In this document: piece after piece, positions 1-8,332 of the stretch | How the letters are laid out: every line of letters begins with the position of its first letter | How positions within the stretch are numbered: the first letter of the stretch is position 1 | From: Natrinema mahii | GTDB taxonomy: Archaea; Halobacteriota; Halobacteria; Halobacteriales; Natrialbaceae | Direction of reading: 5' to 3' | NCBI GenBank assembly: GCA_000690595.2 | Contig: JHUT02000009.1 | Location: 62,001-126,000, forward strand | DNA length: 64,000 nt | Notes under the pieces: generated by a model | Seen by the model: the letters and a program-made list of their open reading frames with translations, nothing else | Told to the model about the DNA's origin: nothing | Database searches by the model: none | Translations under genes and position numbers: made by a program

Positions 1-230
1 GTGGACTGACTGCATGGACGGGGATCACTTCACTGGCGCGACACATAAACGAGTGTCCGTCTCGAGCGGGACACTCACGAGCAGTGACTGAAAGGCGGGC
101 TGGACGCCGCTCTCACGTCGGTTCGGGTGCCGACAGTCGGTACTCACGTTCGAACCGACAACGGAAATCGGTCGCGGGTCGGCTGCGAGACGAGCGTCGC
201 GAAGCCGACTGCGGAAGTCGACGTGCGATC
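1..230. other. Gene-free stretch downstream of bacteriorhodopsin with a stem-loop
   Basis: No convincing reading frame is seen here. An 8-bp inverted repeat (GAGTGTCC at 51-58 and GGACACTC at 69-76) can form a stem-loop about 155 nt beyond the bacteriorhodopsin stop codon on the minus strand. It may contribute to transcript ending, but no T-rich tract follows it, so this is only a possibility. Confidence 0.4.
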
Positions 231-956
231 TCAGGCCGGCGCAGCCGTCGGCGTCGTGACTCGCTCGAGGACGGCGCGGCTCCGGAGCAGGACCACGCCG
301 AATCCGACCTTCGCCGAGAGATCGAGTACCATGAACGCGGCGGTTTCCCAGTACAGCGGGAGGATGCCGAACGTCCCCTCCGTGCCGAGGATCCAGACCA
401 CCGGGTAGAGGAACCACAGCACGATAACCAGGTTGCGGAGTCGCCCGAACAGCGATGCGACCTCCGGGGACTGACTGCGTGCGTTCTCGGAGAGGGTCCC
501 GACGAGGACGTACAGCAGGGCGAGCAGAGCGCCGGTGCTGATCGCCCACCAGGCGATCCGGGTGCCCGTGGTGGACGCGAACGCCGCGATCATACCGGTC
601 CCGATCATGAAGACGTCGAGTCCGATCAGCGTCGCGGTCGTGTTTCGGTTCGCCCCGGCCAGCAGCGAGAGGTCGAGTAGCAACAGCGGCGTCGTGAACA
701 GCCAGTCGGCGTAGCGCGCCCAGTAGATCGTGAGCGCCTCGTCGCCGACCACGACTTCGGTGACGCCGAAGCCGGTCGCCATCGCGAAGTACATCGCAGC
801 GGCGATGGTCGTAATGAAGATCGTGATGATGTAGAACTCCTGCATCTTTCGGTCGCGAACGCCGCGTCCGCGCCCGACGAAATACAGGGTTCCGAGGGTC
901 ATTCCGATCGTGCCGATCCACAGCCAAATGGATTCTGGGCCAACTGTTGCGGCCAT
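231..956 (-). CDS. bop: Bacteriorhodopsin, light-driven proton pump
   Basis: This 241-residue seven-helix retinal protein pumps protons out of the cell in light. The key residues are all visible: Arg81, proton acceptor Asp84 (in RYADWLFTTP), Thr88, proton donor Asp95, counter-ion Asp212 and the retinal Schiff-base Lys216 (LDLSAK), together with Glu193 and Glu204, which match the proton-release pair of the Halobacterium protein. Asp at both the acceptor and donor positions marks a proton pump, not a chloride pump or sensor. The start MAATVG was chosen over an upstream in-frame ATG because a TATA-like box lies about 24 nt before it. No retinal-synthesis (brp/blh) or bat regulator gene is in the window. 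Confidence 0.95.
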   Translation of the reverse strand: MAATVGPESIWLWIGTIGMTLGTLYFVGRGRGVRDRKMQEFYIITIFITTIAAAMYFAMATGFGVTEVVVGDEALTIYWARYADWLFTTPLLLLDLSLLAGANRNTTATLIGLDVFMIGTGMIAAFASTTGTRIAWWAISTGALLALLYVLVGTLSENARSQSPEVASLFGRLRNLVIVLWFLYPVVWILGTEGTFGILPLYWETAAFMVLDLSAKVGFGVVLLRSRAVLERVTTPTAAPA

Positions 957-974
957 GGTAGTTGCTATGAAGGG

Positions 975-985
975 GCAATATATAC
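975..985 (-). promoter_or_regulatory. TATA-like box of the bacteriorhodopsin gene
   Basis: On the minus strand CGTATATATTG lies 19-29 nt before the ATG, so the transcript would begin at or very near the start codon. This fits the leaderless or near-leaderless mRNAs common in haloarchaea. Confidence 0.55.
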
Positions 986-1122
986 GACTTGAGCCTAACG
1001 AAAATAACACTCATTGTAGCGTGTATGTCCAGAAATATGACGTTGCGAGTGAAATCGCAGCGTATTTCGGGGCGTTCTGTGTTCAGTCGCATGACCCGAT
1101 CGCGAAACGCCCTCCACAACAG

Positions 1123-1725
1123 ATGACTTCGACTGATCCGAACGATCCGATCGCGGACGCACTCCTCGGCGAATCGACGTACGAACGGCTCAGAGTAGAG
1201 CGGTACGCGCTGATCAAGCGCCGCATTCCCCAAAAGCTCGTCTACCAGAGCGGCCTGCTGTTTGCGCTCGCGCTCGTCGTTCCGATCGTCGCCACCTATC
1301 CGTCGGCGGTGCAAGCGGCGTTTCCGGGCGGCGATCCACTGTGGTCGTCGCCGCTGGTCCTCTGGGTCGGAGTCTACGCCGGCGGCATTGAACTGGGGAC
1401 CGCAACCTGTCTCGTCGCGGTAGCGATCGCGCGTCGGCGATACGAACCCTCCCTCTCGGAGTCGCAGGTACACGCGCTGCTGAACGTCGAGGACGTCGCG
1501 TCGATGTTCGGCCTGGCGACCGGCGGCTTCGCGATTCTGATCACTGTCGGGTTCTTCCTGCTCGGCCACGCCGGCGTCGAGACCGTCAGCGCCGTCGTCG
1601 AATCCGCGCCGCGAAACCCCTACGGACGGACCGGCGTCCCGATACCCGTGACCGCCGTCGGTGCCGCGGCGGCGATCAGTTCCGGCATCGTCTACGCCGT
1701 CGGCAGATACCTCGCTCGAGTGTGA
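1123..1725 (+). CDS. Predicted membrane protein, four helices, unknown function
   Basis: This 200-residue protein is divergently transcribed from bacteriorhodopsin. A soluble, charged N-terminus of about 35 residues is followed by four hydrophobic segments at roughly 38-58, 70-100, 128-150 and 172-195. I recognise no catalytic or binding motif. The start MTSTDPND was chosen because the acidic, haloarchaeal-style sequence begins there and the upstream extension overlaps the bacteriorhodopsin promoter. Position next to bop invites a link to the photosystem, but nothing in the sequence supports it. Confidence 0.75.
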   Translation: MTSTDPNDPIADALLGESTYERLRVERYALIKRRIPQKLVYQSGLLFALALVVPIVATYPSAVQAAFPGGDPLWSSPLVLWVGVYAGGIELGTATCLVAVAIARRRYEPSLSESQVHALLNVEDVASMFGLATGGFAILITVGFFLLGHAGVETVSAVVESAPRNPYGRTGVPIPVTAVGAAAAISSGIVYAVGRYLARV

Positions 1726-1997
1726 GCGACGATCCGGCAAACGCCTCTCGCGGATCGCCGCGGCAAATTCGAGCGGTCGAGAGAGTGTGGTGACGATCGA
1801 GCCCGCCGACGGGAAGGCCGCAAACGTACGGAAGAACGGATTTTGCGCCACGAATATGGACATGTGGTCAATGAAATTCGCTGATCCTATATCGTGTGCA
1901 TCCGTTACACGGATAGAACAACTAGGTGTTTAAGGAGTAGCCTCATATACGAGACGAACATCCAGATGTCACATGAAGAACGGAGTGATTCCAACGT

Positions 1998-2888
1998 ATG
2001 AGTGTAGATAGGACGACGTTCGTTTTCTCGGACGCAGAGCGGACGAACGGAGGGTTCGTCACGGATCGCCGCTCGCTCGAGGCGATGCGAGAGCGGATCG
2101 TGGCCGACATCGAGACGAGAGTCGCCGACGCGGATGCAAGCGGCGTCGTCGTGGCGATGAGCGGCGGGATCGATTCGACGCTGACGACGGCGCTGGCGGT
2201 CGAAGCCGTCGGGGCCGAGAACGTCCTCGGACTGGGGCTGCCCTGTCACAAGACCGAAGCGACCGACGTCAGCGACGCCCGTACCCTCGCGGACGGGATG
2301 GGAATCGAGTTCGAGGAGATCCAGCTGCGGCCGCTGCTCGAGGCCTTCGAGGGAACGGTCGCGAGCGCCCTCGAGACCGACGACGAGGGGGACGACGACC
2401 GGCCCTACGACATCGGCAACGCCGTCGCACGGTTGCGGATGGTCACCGCTTACTACGCCGCGAACTGCCAGTCGCGGCTCGTGATCGGGACCGCGAACCG
2501 CTCGGAGCGGCTGCTGGGCTATTTCACCAAGTACGGCGACGGCGCGGCCGACGCCTATCCGCTGGGCGACTGCTACAAGACGGAGGTTCGTGCGCTCGCG
2601 AAACATCTCGGGCTCCCTCGCCGGATCGTCAGCAAGGAGCCGACGGCGGGCTTTTGGGCCACCCAGACCGACGCCGGCGAACTCGGCGCGAGCTACGACG
2701 TCATCGATCCCCTGCTCGCCCGGCTGGTCGACGAGGGCCGCCCGCTCGAGGAAGCGACCGAGGGGCTGCGGATCGACCGCGAGACCGCGACCGACATCGC
2801 GTCGCTGTACGCCACGAACGATCACAAGCGGACGACACCGCCGACGCCGGGGTTCGCCGGTCGCGGTGACGACCGCTCGGCTGGGTGA
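1998..2888 (+). CDS. nadE: NAD+ synthetase, ammonia-dependent
   Basis: This 296-residue enzyme amidates nicotinate adenine dinucleotide to NAD+, the last step of NAD synthesis, using ATP. The PP-loop SGGIDST at about residues 55-61 binds ATP pyrophosphate, and GTANRSE, LGYFTKYGDG and KEPTAGFW are family hallmarks. No glutaminase domain is attached, so it belongs to the ammonia-dependent class. It is monocistronic. GGAG at 1982-1985 lies 12 nt before the ATG, and a TATA-like CATATAC sits at 1944-1950, implying a short leader. The C-terminal 20 residues are low in complexity and haloarchaeal in style. Confidence 0.95.
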   Translation: MSVDRTTFVFSDAERTNGGFVTDRRSLEAMRERIVADIETRVADADASGVVVAMSGGIDSTLTTALAVEAVGAENVLGLGLPCHKTEATDVSDARTLADGMGIEFEEIQLRPLLEAFEGTVASALETDDEGDDDRPYDIGNAVARLRMVTAYYAANCQSRLVIGTANRSERLLGYFTKYGDGAADAYPLGDCYKTEVRALAKHLGLPRRIVSKEPTAGFWATQTDAGELGASYDVIDPLLARLVDEGRPLEEATEGLRIDRETATDIASLYATNDHKRTTPPTPGFAGRGDDRSAG

Positions 2889-2921
2889 TCGCGCTCGAGG
2901 ACCGGTGCACTCCGATGTGGG

Positions 2922-3335
2922 TCAGCGCTCGTCGTCGGCGCCGTAGAGGTCCGGGTTCCGCCACCAGAACAGCCCCCACGAGAGCAGGAAGCCGGCGGCC
3001 ATCGCGAGGACATCGAGCAGGAACGGCGGCAGCCCCCGATCGACCAGCGCCACGAGCGCGATCGCCGACCCGATCGCGGCCCCCGCGACGACATAGAGGG
3101 CGTCGCCGACGATCCGCGCCCGCGAGTGTCGCCAGTAGCCCTGCCGATCCTCGTCGTACCAGACGCCGACGTAGATCAACACCGGCGACATGGTCGTGAT
3201 GACCGTGATCGATCGGTACGCCTCGGGAAAGACGGTCGGGACCAACACGACGAGATTGAGCAGGTTGGCGACCAGCGCCGCGAGAAACAGGCCGATCAAC
3301 AGCCAGCCCCAGCGTGGGAGCCGCTCTTTGTCCAT
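2922..3335 (-). CDS. Small integral membrane protein, unknown function
   Basis: This 137-residue protein has about four predicted helices: residues 10-33 (after LPRWGW), 40-60, 78-97 and 103-123. The N-terminus MDKERLPRWGW is positively charged, and the C-terminus WWRNPDLYGADDER is acidic. I do not recognise the family. It faces nadE tail to tail with a gap of only 33 nt. The internal ATG at 3335 was preferred over one five codons earlier because the charged start MDKERLP is typical of related proteins; this choice is not decisive. Confidence 0.75.
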   Translation of the reverse strand: MDKERLPRWGWLLIGLFLAALVANLLNLVVLVPTVFPEAYRSITVITTMSPVLIYVGVWYDEDRQGYWRHSRARIVGDALYVVAGAAIGSAIALVALVDRGLPPFLLDVLAMAAGFLLSWGLFWWRNPDLYGADDER

Positions 3336-3380
3336 ACGGGGGACGGTCACGGCTGAAAAATAAGACTGCCGTTTGACCGA

Positions 3381-3674
3381 TTACTCCGCGCAGCAGGCGT
3401 CCTTTTTCGGGGACTCCTCGACGCCGTTGCCGTCGGCGGCGACCGGTTCCTCGAGCCGATAGAGGCTCTGTCGGGCGTCAGCGAAGTAGATGTCCTCGTC
3501 GACGATCCCGATCTCCTCGAGTCGCTCGAGCGCGTACCGTACCGTCCGGGCCGAGAGCATCGATTCCTCGACGATCTGTTTCTGCGTCAGCGGCCCGTCG
3601 TACTCGAGAACCTTGAAGACGAGTTTCGCGCTCGGTGGCAAGTCTTCGATCTCCTCCCCGTCGGTCTCTGCCAT
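3381..3674 (-). CDS. Small winged-helix transcriptional regulator (MarR/TrmB-like)
   Basis: This 97-residue DNA-binding protein consists of one winged helix-turn-helix. PPSAKLVFKVLEYDGPLT leads into the helix QKQIVEESMLSARTVRYAL and the wing LEEIGIVDEDIYFADARQ. The tail ends in a cysteine pair (DACCAE) that might bind metal or respond to redox state; this is inference. The start at MAETDGEE is fixed by a TATA-like TTTTATACT centred about 27 nt upstream, which predicts a leaderless mRNA. Its targets are unknown. It stands alone between a membrane protein and an acyl-CoA synthetase. Confidence 0.85.
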   Translation of the reverse strand: MAETDGEEIEDLPPSAKLVFKVLEYDGPLTQKQIVEESMLSARTVRYALERLEEIGIVDEDIYFADARQSLYRLEEPVAADGNGVEESPKKDACCAE

Positions 3675-3697
3675 ATTACGATTCGAAAGGCCCCAGC

Positions 3698-3707
3698 AGT
3701 ATAAAAG
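3698..3707 (-). promoter_or_regulatory. TATA-like box of the small wHTH regulator
   Basis: On the minus strand CTTTTATACT is centred about 28 nt before the ATG at 3674, placing the transcription start on the start codon. It is the main reason for choosing this start over longer frames. Confidence 0.55.
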
Positions 3708-3855
3708 TTGAGCCTTACCCCGGGCCGAACCACGATAGGTTTCTATATATATCGCCGAGTAAAGTGCCTCGTGAGTCGCTCCAGCGGATGATACTCGTAT
3801 CGTCGCCGCTCGATCGAAACGCGTCAAAAAAGACGGTAATCGACAGTGAGTGAAC

Positions 3856-5466
3856 TTATCCCTCGCCGATCATCCGGTCTTCGTCGGCCCACTCCTGCTG
3901 ACGGAGTTCGTACTTCTGGGTCTTGCCGGTCGCGGTCTTGGGGAGTTCCTTGACGTACTCGATCCGCCGGACGACCTTGTAGCTCGCGAGTTGCTCGCGG
4001 GTGAACTCGGTCAGTTCCTCGGCCGACACGGGCGGATCGGTCGGGTCGTCGTTCGACGGGACGACGAAGGCTTTGGGCGTCTCGCCCCACTCGTCGCTCG
4101 GTGCCGGGATCACCGCCGCGTCCGCGACCGCCTCGTGATCGAACAGCGTGTCCTCGAGTTCGATGCTCGAGATGTTCTCCCCGCCGGAGATGATGATATC
4201 CTTCTTCCGATCGCGAAGCGCGATCATGCCGTTCTCGTCGATCGTCGCGAGGTCGCCGGTGTGGTAGTAGCCCTCGACGCGATCGTTGAAGGCTTCCTCG
4301 GTGGCTTCGGGCTTGTTCCAGTAGCGGTCCATGATCTGGTTGCCCCGGACGACGACCTCGCCCAGCGTCTGATCGTCGCGGGGGACGTCGTTGCCGTCCT
4401 CGTCGACGACGCGGACGTCGGTGCCGAGTACGCCCATGCCCTGCCGTTTCTTGATCTCGAAGCGGTTCTCGTCGTCGATCAGCCGCTTCGCGTCGGAGAT
4501 GGTGATCAGCGGTCCGGTCTCAGTCGCCCCGTAGAGGTGCTTGAGATACCAGTCGAACCGGTCCTCGACGGCACGGATCGTCGCTTCCGGCGGCGCCGAC
4601 CCCGCGGTCGTGACCCGGACCCGATTCGCCCCCGACATCTCGGGTTCGTCTTCGGCCTCGTAGTAATCGATCAACTGATTGAGGACTGCCGGGGCCGCAC
4701 AGAGCAGGGAGACGTCCTCCTCGCGGATCGACGACACGACATCGTCGGCGTTGACCCCGCGCGTACAGACGTGGGTCGCGCCCATCCCGGTCACCGCGTA
4801 GATGTGTCCCCACCCGTTGACGTGGAACATCGGCAGCGTCCACAGGTAGGTGTCGTCGTCGGTGATCTCGTGGTAGATCGACATCAGGTAGGCGTGGATC
4901 GTCTCCGTTCGGTGGGTGCGACAGACCCCCTTCGGATCACCCGTCGTCCCCGACGTGTAGTTGATCGTGATGACCTCGTCTTCGCTCATCTCGGGGCGGT
5001 CATACTCCGGGTCCGCGTCCTCGAGGACGGCGTCGAAGCTCTCCCAGTCGCCAGCGACGGCGTCCGCGTCGTTCGTGATGAACGTCTCGGTCGGCACGTC
5101 GTCGCGGACCGCCTCGATCTTCTCGGCGTACTCGTAGTCGGCGTAGATAGCGTCGACCCCCGCGTCCGAGAGGATGTACTCGTAGTCGGCGGGCTCGAGT
5201 CGGTAGTTCAGCGGCGTATGCACGGCTCCGATCCCCATCGCTCCGTGGGCCGCCTCGAGATGGTAGCGGGTGTTTGGGTCCAGCACGGCCACGCGGTCGC
5301 CCTTCTCGATCCCCCGGTCCTGCAACGCCGCCGCAAAGCGGTCGACCCGCTCGCCGAACTCGGCGTAGGTGAACCGTTCGCCGTCGGTCCCGACGATTGC
5401 CTCCTCGTCCCCGTAGTGGGAACGGGCCTGGTCGAGAAAGTCCGTGACAATGAGTGGCGTCTCCAT
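3856..5466 (-). CDS. AMP-forming acyl-CoA synthetase (fatty-acid CoA ligase type)
   Basis: This 536-residue ANL-superfamily enzyme would activate a carboxylic acid to its acyl-CoA through an acyl-AMP. The P-loop-like motif YTSGTTGDPKGV lies near residues 171-182, YGATETGP is the A5 motif, GYYHTGDLATID is the A7 motif and GGENISSIELED follows it; the C-terminal KTATGKTQK holds the catalytic lysine. Length and motifs match medium/long-chain acyl-CoA synthetases. The substrate cannot be read from the sequence. It is monocistronic, with a TATA-like tract around 5490-5510 upstream on the minus strand. A second paralogue from another subgroup is at 20191. Confidence 0.9.
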   Translation of the reverse strand: METPLIVTDFLDQARSHYGDEEAIVGTDGERFTYAEFGERVDRFAAALQDRGIEKGDRVAVLDPNTRYHLEAAHGAMGIGAVHTPLNYRLEPADYEYILSDAGVDAIYADYEYAEKIEAVRDDVPTETFITNDADAVAGDWESFDAVLEDADPEYDRPEMSEDEVITINYTSGTTGDPKGVCRTHRTETIHAYLMSIYHEITDDDTYLWTLPMFHVNGWGHIYAVTGMGATHVCTRGVNADDVVSSIREEDVSLLCAAPAVLNQLIDYYEAEDEPEMSGANRVRVTTAGSAPPEATIRAVEDRFDWYLKHLYGATETGPLITISDAKRLIDDENRFEIKKRQGMGVLGTDVRVVDEDGNDVPRDDQTLGEVVVRGNQIMDRYWNKPEATEEAFNDRVEGYYHTGDLATIDENGMIALRDRKKDIIISGGENISSIELEDTLFDHEAVADAAVIPAPSDEWGETPKAFVVPSNDDPTDPPVSAEELTEFTREQLASYKVVRRIEYVKELPKTATGKTQKYELRQQEWADEDRMIGEG

Positions 5467-5649
5467 ACGAACGAAAATTTTGCAGAACGGTCATATATGG
5501 ATTTCGTTTATGATCAATAAGTAGGGATTCGGTTCTGATACAGAACAGGTAGCAAAACCGATCAGTTCGGTCCGTGAGTACCCGACGATCGGCCCGACGC
5601 GACGGCGAGGCGATCGCGGCGGCGAAGTCACGGCGAACCCGTGGGACTC

Positions 5650-6834
5650 TCAGAGCTGTTCCCAGACCTCTTCGTCGTCCTCGAACCCGTCCGGGTCGTC
5701 GGGTGCGGCGAACTCGTTGCTCGTGTCGAGGTCCGAGACGTCCGTGGTGGGGAGTTCACCGTCATCGTCGACGACGGGCGTCCCCTCGTCGAGATCCATC
5801 TCCGGCCACGCGGTTTCCTCCCAGAGCCCGCGGTCGCTGTAGTAGTAGACGACGCCGTCGTTGACGACCGCGAACAGTCCGCGCTGGGTGTCGTGGACGA
5901 CGCGCTCGTTGGTGTCGATCGCGACGTCGACGACGTCCTCGAGCGTATCGAGCGAGACGTGGTAGTCGCCGATCCACATCGGGATCGATCCCCGCGAGAT
6001 CCACTCGGCGTATCGCTGTTCGTGGAGCGCCCGGCGAGCGGCTTCGATATCGCCCGGCGAGCGGCGCACGACCAGTGCCGCGCCGGCGAGCGACAGCGTT
6101 CCCAGCACTGACAGGCCGCCGATCAGCGCCGGACTTCTGGACGTGGTCGTCCGGTCGGTCCCGCTGCGGTAGCGGTGTGGTGTCGACTCCGATAACTCGC
6201 CCTCGAGCCAGTAGGCCTCGTCGGTGATCTCCATCGGCGCGGTGGTCGTGAGCGTCCCCTGATGGGTGCCGGTGTCGTACTCGGTGTGAAGCACCACGGC
6301 CAGTTCGACCGTCCCGATCCCGCCGAGTTCGCGCTCGAGTTGCCGCTGTTGTCGGCGGTAGGAGTCGACGTCGATCGTCGCGTTCGACGTGGCGACGCCG
6401 TTCTCGACGGCCGGCGACTCGCGCAGTACCGTCGTGGTGTCGTTCCAGAAGGGGGACCCGTCGCGGGTCGCCTGAAAACGCATCGAAACCTCGTGGGTCA
6501 CGTCCCCGTCTTCGACGGGCGTCCCGCCGGTCTCGTTTCGCAACCGCGTTTCGGCCTCGACCGTCAGCTCCGGCGTCGCGTTCAGCAGGTAGACGGAACT
6601 GTCCGAGAGCCGCTGGCCCTCCGGCCAGAGCGTGCCGCTTTCGGTGACGACGGCACTGGTACTTCCCTCGGTCGTCACGCGTTCCTCGGTGTACTGCGGA
6701 GCCGTCGTCGTTTCCGGGTTGGCGACCGCCCACCCCGTCGCGGCGATCGACAGCACGCCGATCGCGATCAGTGCGATCACGATGGTCCGACCGCGCTTGG
6801 CCAACAGCAACTCGAGACGCGGGTTATCGCTCAT
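5650..6834 (-). CDS. DUF5305-type membrane protein, partner of signal peptidase
   Basis: This 394-residue protein has a membrane anchor at about residues 16-36, an extracytoplasmic region up to about 225 rich in Thr and beta-strand-like sequence, a second helix at about 240-258 (LIGGLSVLGTLSLAGAALVV) and a cytoplasmic tail of about 135 residues ending in a very acidic stretch. This layout and the position next to an ER-type signal peptidase match haloarchaeal DUF5305 proteins, whose role is not known. It is transcribed in the same direction as the signal peptidase after a 156-nt gap. The start MSDNPRLE was chosen as the first Met before a positively charged stretch and the first helix. Confidence 0.8.
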   Translation of the reverse strand: MSDNPRLELLLAKRGRTIVIALIAIGVLSIAATGWAVANPETTTAPQYTEERVTTEGSTSAVVTESGTLWPEGQRLSDSSVYLLNATPELTVEAETRLRNETGGTPVEDGDVTHEVSMRFQATRDGSPFWNDTTTVLRESPAVENGVATSNATIDVDSYRRQQRQLERELGGIGTVELAVVLHTEYDTGTHQGTLTTTAPMEITDEAYWLEGELSESTPHRYRSGTDRTTTSRSPALIGGLSVLGTLSLAGAALVVRRSPGDIEAARRALHEQRYAEWISRGSIPMWIGDYHVSLDTLEDVVDVAIDTNERVVHDTQRGLFAVVNDGVVYYYSDRGLWEETAWPEMDLDEGTPVVDDDGELPTTDVSDLDTSNEFAAPDDPDGFEDDEEVWEQL

Positions 6835-6942
6835 CCCTGTCCCCCCGGTGTCCCGACCCCTCACCCCTCGGCTCCGGACGAGCCGATCGGGGCCGAACTA
6901 GTTGGGATTCGGGACAATACATGTCTAAGTGAAAGAAACAGA

Positions 6943-6960
6943 CCACTATAAGGGTAGTGG
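6943..6960. promoter_or_regulatory. Inverted repeat between signal peptidase and DUF5305 genes
   Basis: CCACTA at 6943-6948 and TAGTGG at 6955-6960 form a 6-bp stem around TAAGGG in the 156-nt gap between two same-strand genes. It could end the upstream transcript or act as an operator; the centre also holds an AT-rich stretch. The sequence alone does not decide. Confidence 0.3.
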
Positions 6961-6990
6961 CTTTTCCGTGGTATTTGCGACAACGGAACG

Positions 6991-8169
6991 TTATTTCCGA
7001 TCACGGAACCAGCGCCGGGCGCGGCGCTTGAGGCGAGTCGACAGCGGGACGTGACTCCCCGCGGACCGGACCCGGATGTCGCCGCTGCCGAACAGCAGGA
7101 GGACGACCGCGACCGCGATCCCGACGATGACGGCGTTGACCGCCCCGATGGCAGCAAGCGGGTGGACGCCGTGGAGCCAGAGCAGAACCGACGGTGGCAA
7201 CACGGCGAGATACCGGTACTCGCCGAGATGGCGCGTGTACTCGCCGGTCTGCTCAGGAGCCGACAGCGTCACCGTCGCCTCCCCGCTGTCGCGAATCCCG
7301 ATCGTCTGGGACCGCGGCTCGACGCCGATCCCGCCGCTCTCGGGCTCGTGGGCGACCACGATCGGCAGATAGCCAGCGTTGTCGACTGTCCGTGTCAGTT
7401 CCGCCGTTTCGCCGGGCGCGACGATCTGGGGATCGTCGGTAGGCGACTCGGAACTGATGAGGCCGTACTCGGTGGTGCCCGACGGGACGACCATCGCCGC
7501 GGTCGCGAAGGTCACGAACACGAGCAAGACGAGCCCCAGCGCCGTCCAGAACGCGATCACGTTCTCCCGCGAACGGGACCGACTCGTCTCGCGGCGACCC
7601 GGCCCGAGTCGCTCGAGGAGGGTCCCGAACCCGAGCATCGCGACCCCGACCCCGACCAGCAAGGCACCGAGCCCGTTCGAGGAGCCGCTGGTCACGCCGA
7701 ACACCGACGTGACCGTCTCGACGCTTCCCTGCGCAACGCTTTGGAACCCCATGATCGCGGTGCCCAGATGCGGGATCGTCACGACCGCGCCGTTTATCTG
7801 CAGGGCCTCGGCGACGATCTGTCCCTCCGTGACGTGGGGTTCGCCGCCGTCCTGATCGGTAAAGGGGTTGGCGTCCCCTTTCGTGACGTACCCCTCTTCG
7901 GTCTCGTCGACGACGCGGTGGGTCGTCAGCCCGCCGCCGTTGAGATCCCGCGCCTGAAAGACCACCACGTCCCCCTCCTCGACCGGGCCAGTCGCGACGC
8001 TGGGTACGGCGACGAAGCCGTCGCCGGCGTCGATTTCCGGCTCCATGCTGCCGGTCGCGACGTAGCCGAGCAGAATCGGCTGGCCCAGCAGCTGGCCGAC
8101 CACCAGCAAGATTACGACCAGCGCGAGGAGTGCGCCGAGTCCCCGCGAGACGAGCGTCGCGTTTGTCAT
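6991..8169 (-). CDS. ER-type signal peptidase I with long C-terminal extension
   Basis: This 392-residue membrane protease removes signal peptides from secreted proteins on the outer face of the membrane. The catalytic Ser41 lies in TGSMEPEI, His84 in LTTHRVVD (archaeal/ER type, replacing the bacterial lysine), and Asp99 and Asp105 lie in KGDANPFTDQ. A helix at 8-30 anchors it. Archaeal homologues are often near 200 residues; here residues 165-392 add a helix pair (about 165-185 and 205-230), an outside domain of about 100 residues (PGETAELTRTVDNAG) and two further helices. The surrounding genes encode likely substrates, suggesting a dedicated peptidase in the manner of bacterial SipW (inference). 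Confidence 0.92.
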   Translation of the reverse strand: MTNATLVSRGLGALLALVVILLVVGQLLGQPILLGYVATGSMEPEIDAGDGFVAVPSVATGPVEEGDVVVFQARDLNGGGLTTHRVVDETEEGYVTKGDANPFTDQDGGEPHVTEGQIVAEALQINGAVVTIPHLGTAIMGFQSVAQGSVETVTSVFGVTSGSSNGLGALLVGVGVAMLGFGTLLERLGPGRRETSRSRSRENVIAFWTALGLVLLVFVTFATAAMVVPSGTTEYGLISSESPTDDPQIVAPGETAELTRTVDNAGYLPIVVAHEPESGGIGVEPRSQTIGIRDSGEATVTLSAPEQTGEYTRHLGEYRYLAVLPPSVLLWLHGVHPLAAIGAVNAVIVGIAVAVVLLLFGSGDIRVRSAGSHVPLSTRLKRRARRWFRDRK

Positions 8170-8266
8170 CAGTGAGTGTCCGTCATCGCCAACAGACGGT
8201 TCGCGTTTACTATGTGTCCGCCGAAGTATAAATCTCGCGAGAGCAGTTCGACGGGTCTCGCGGCGA

Positions 8267-8332
8267 CTCGAGCCCGGGACCTACCGGACGAACGACCAGC
8301 TCGAGCCCGGGACCTACCGGACGAACGACCAG
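8267..8332. repeat. Perfect 33-bp tandem duplication over a stop codon
   Basis: Positions 8267-8299 and 8300-8332 are identical 33-bp copies directly joined. The downstream-most copy for the minus strand lies beyond the stop of the gene that ends at 8314, while the other copy holds its last codons and stop. It looks like a recent slippage or unequal-exchange duplication; because 33 is a multiple of three, the protein end is unaffected. Confidence 0.9.

Noticed and set aside
25-1863. 612-codon open frame on the minus strand across bacteriorhodopsin
   Set aside because: It is Arg-rich and lies over the well-supported bacteriorhodopsin gene in another frame; GC-rich haloarchaeal DNA gives many such long false frames.
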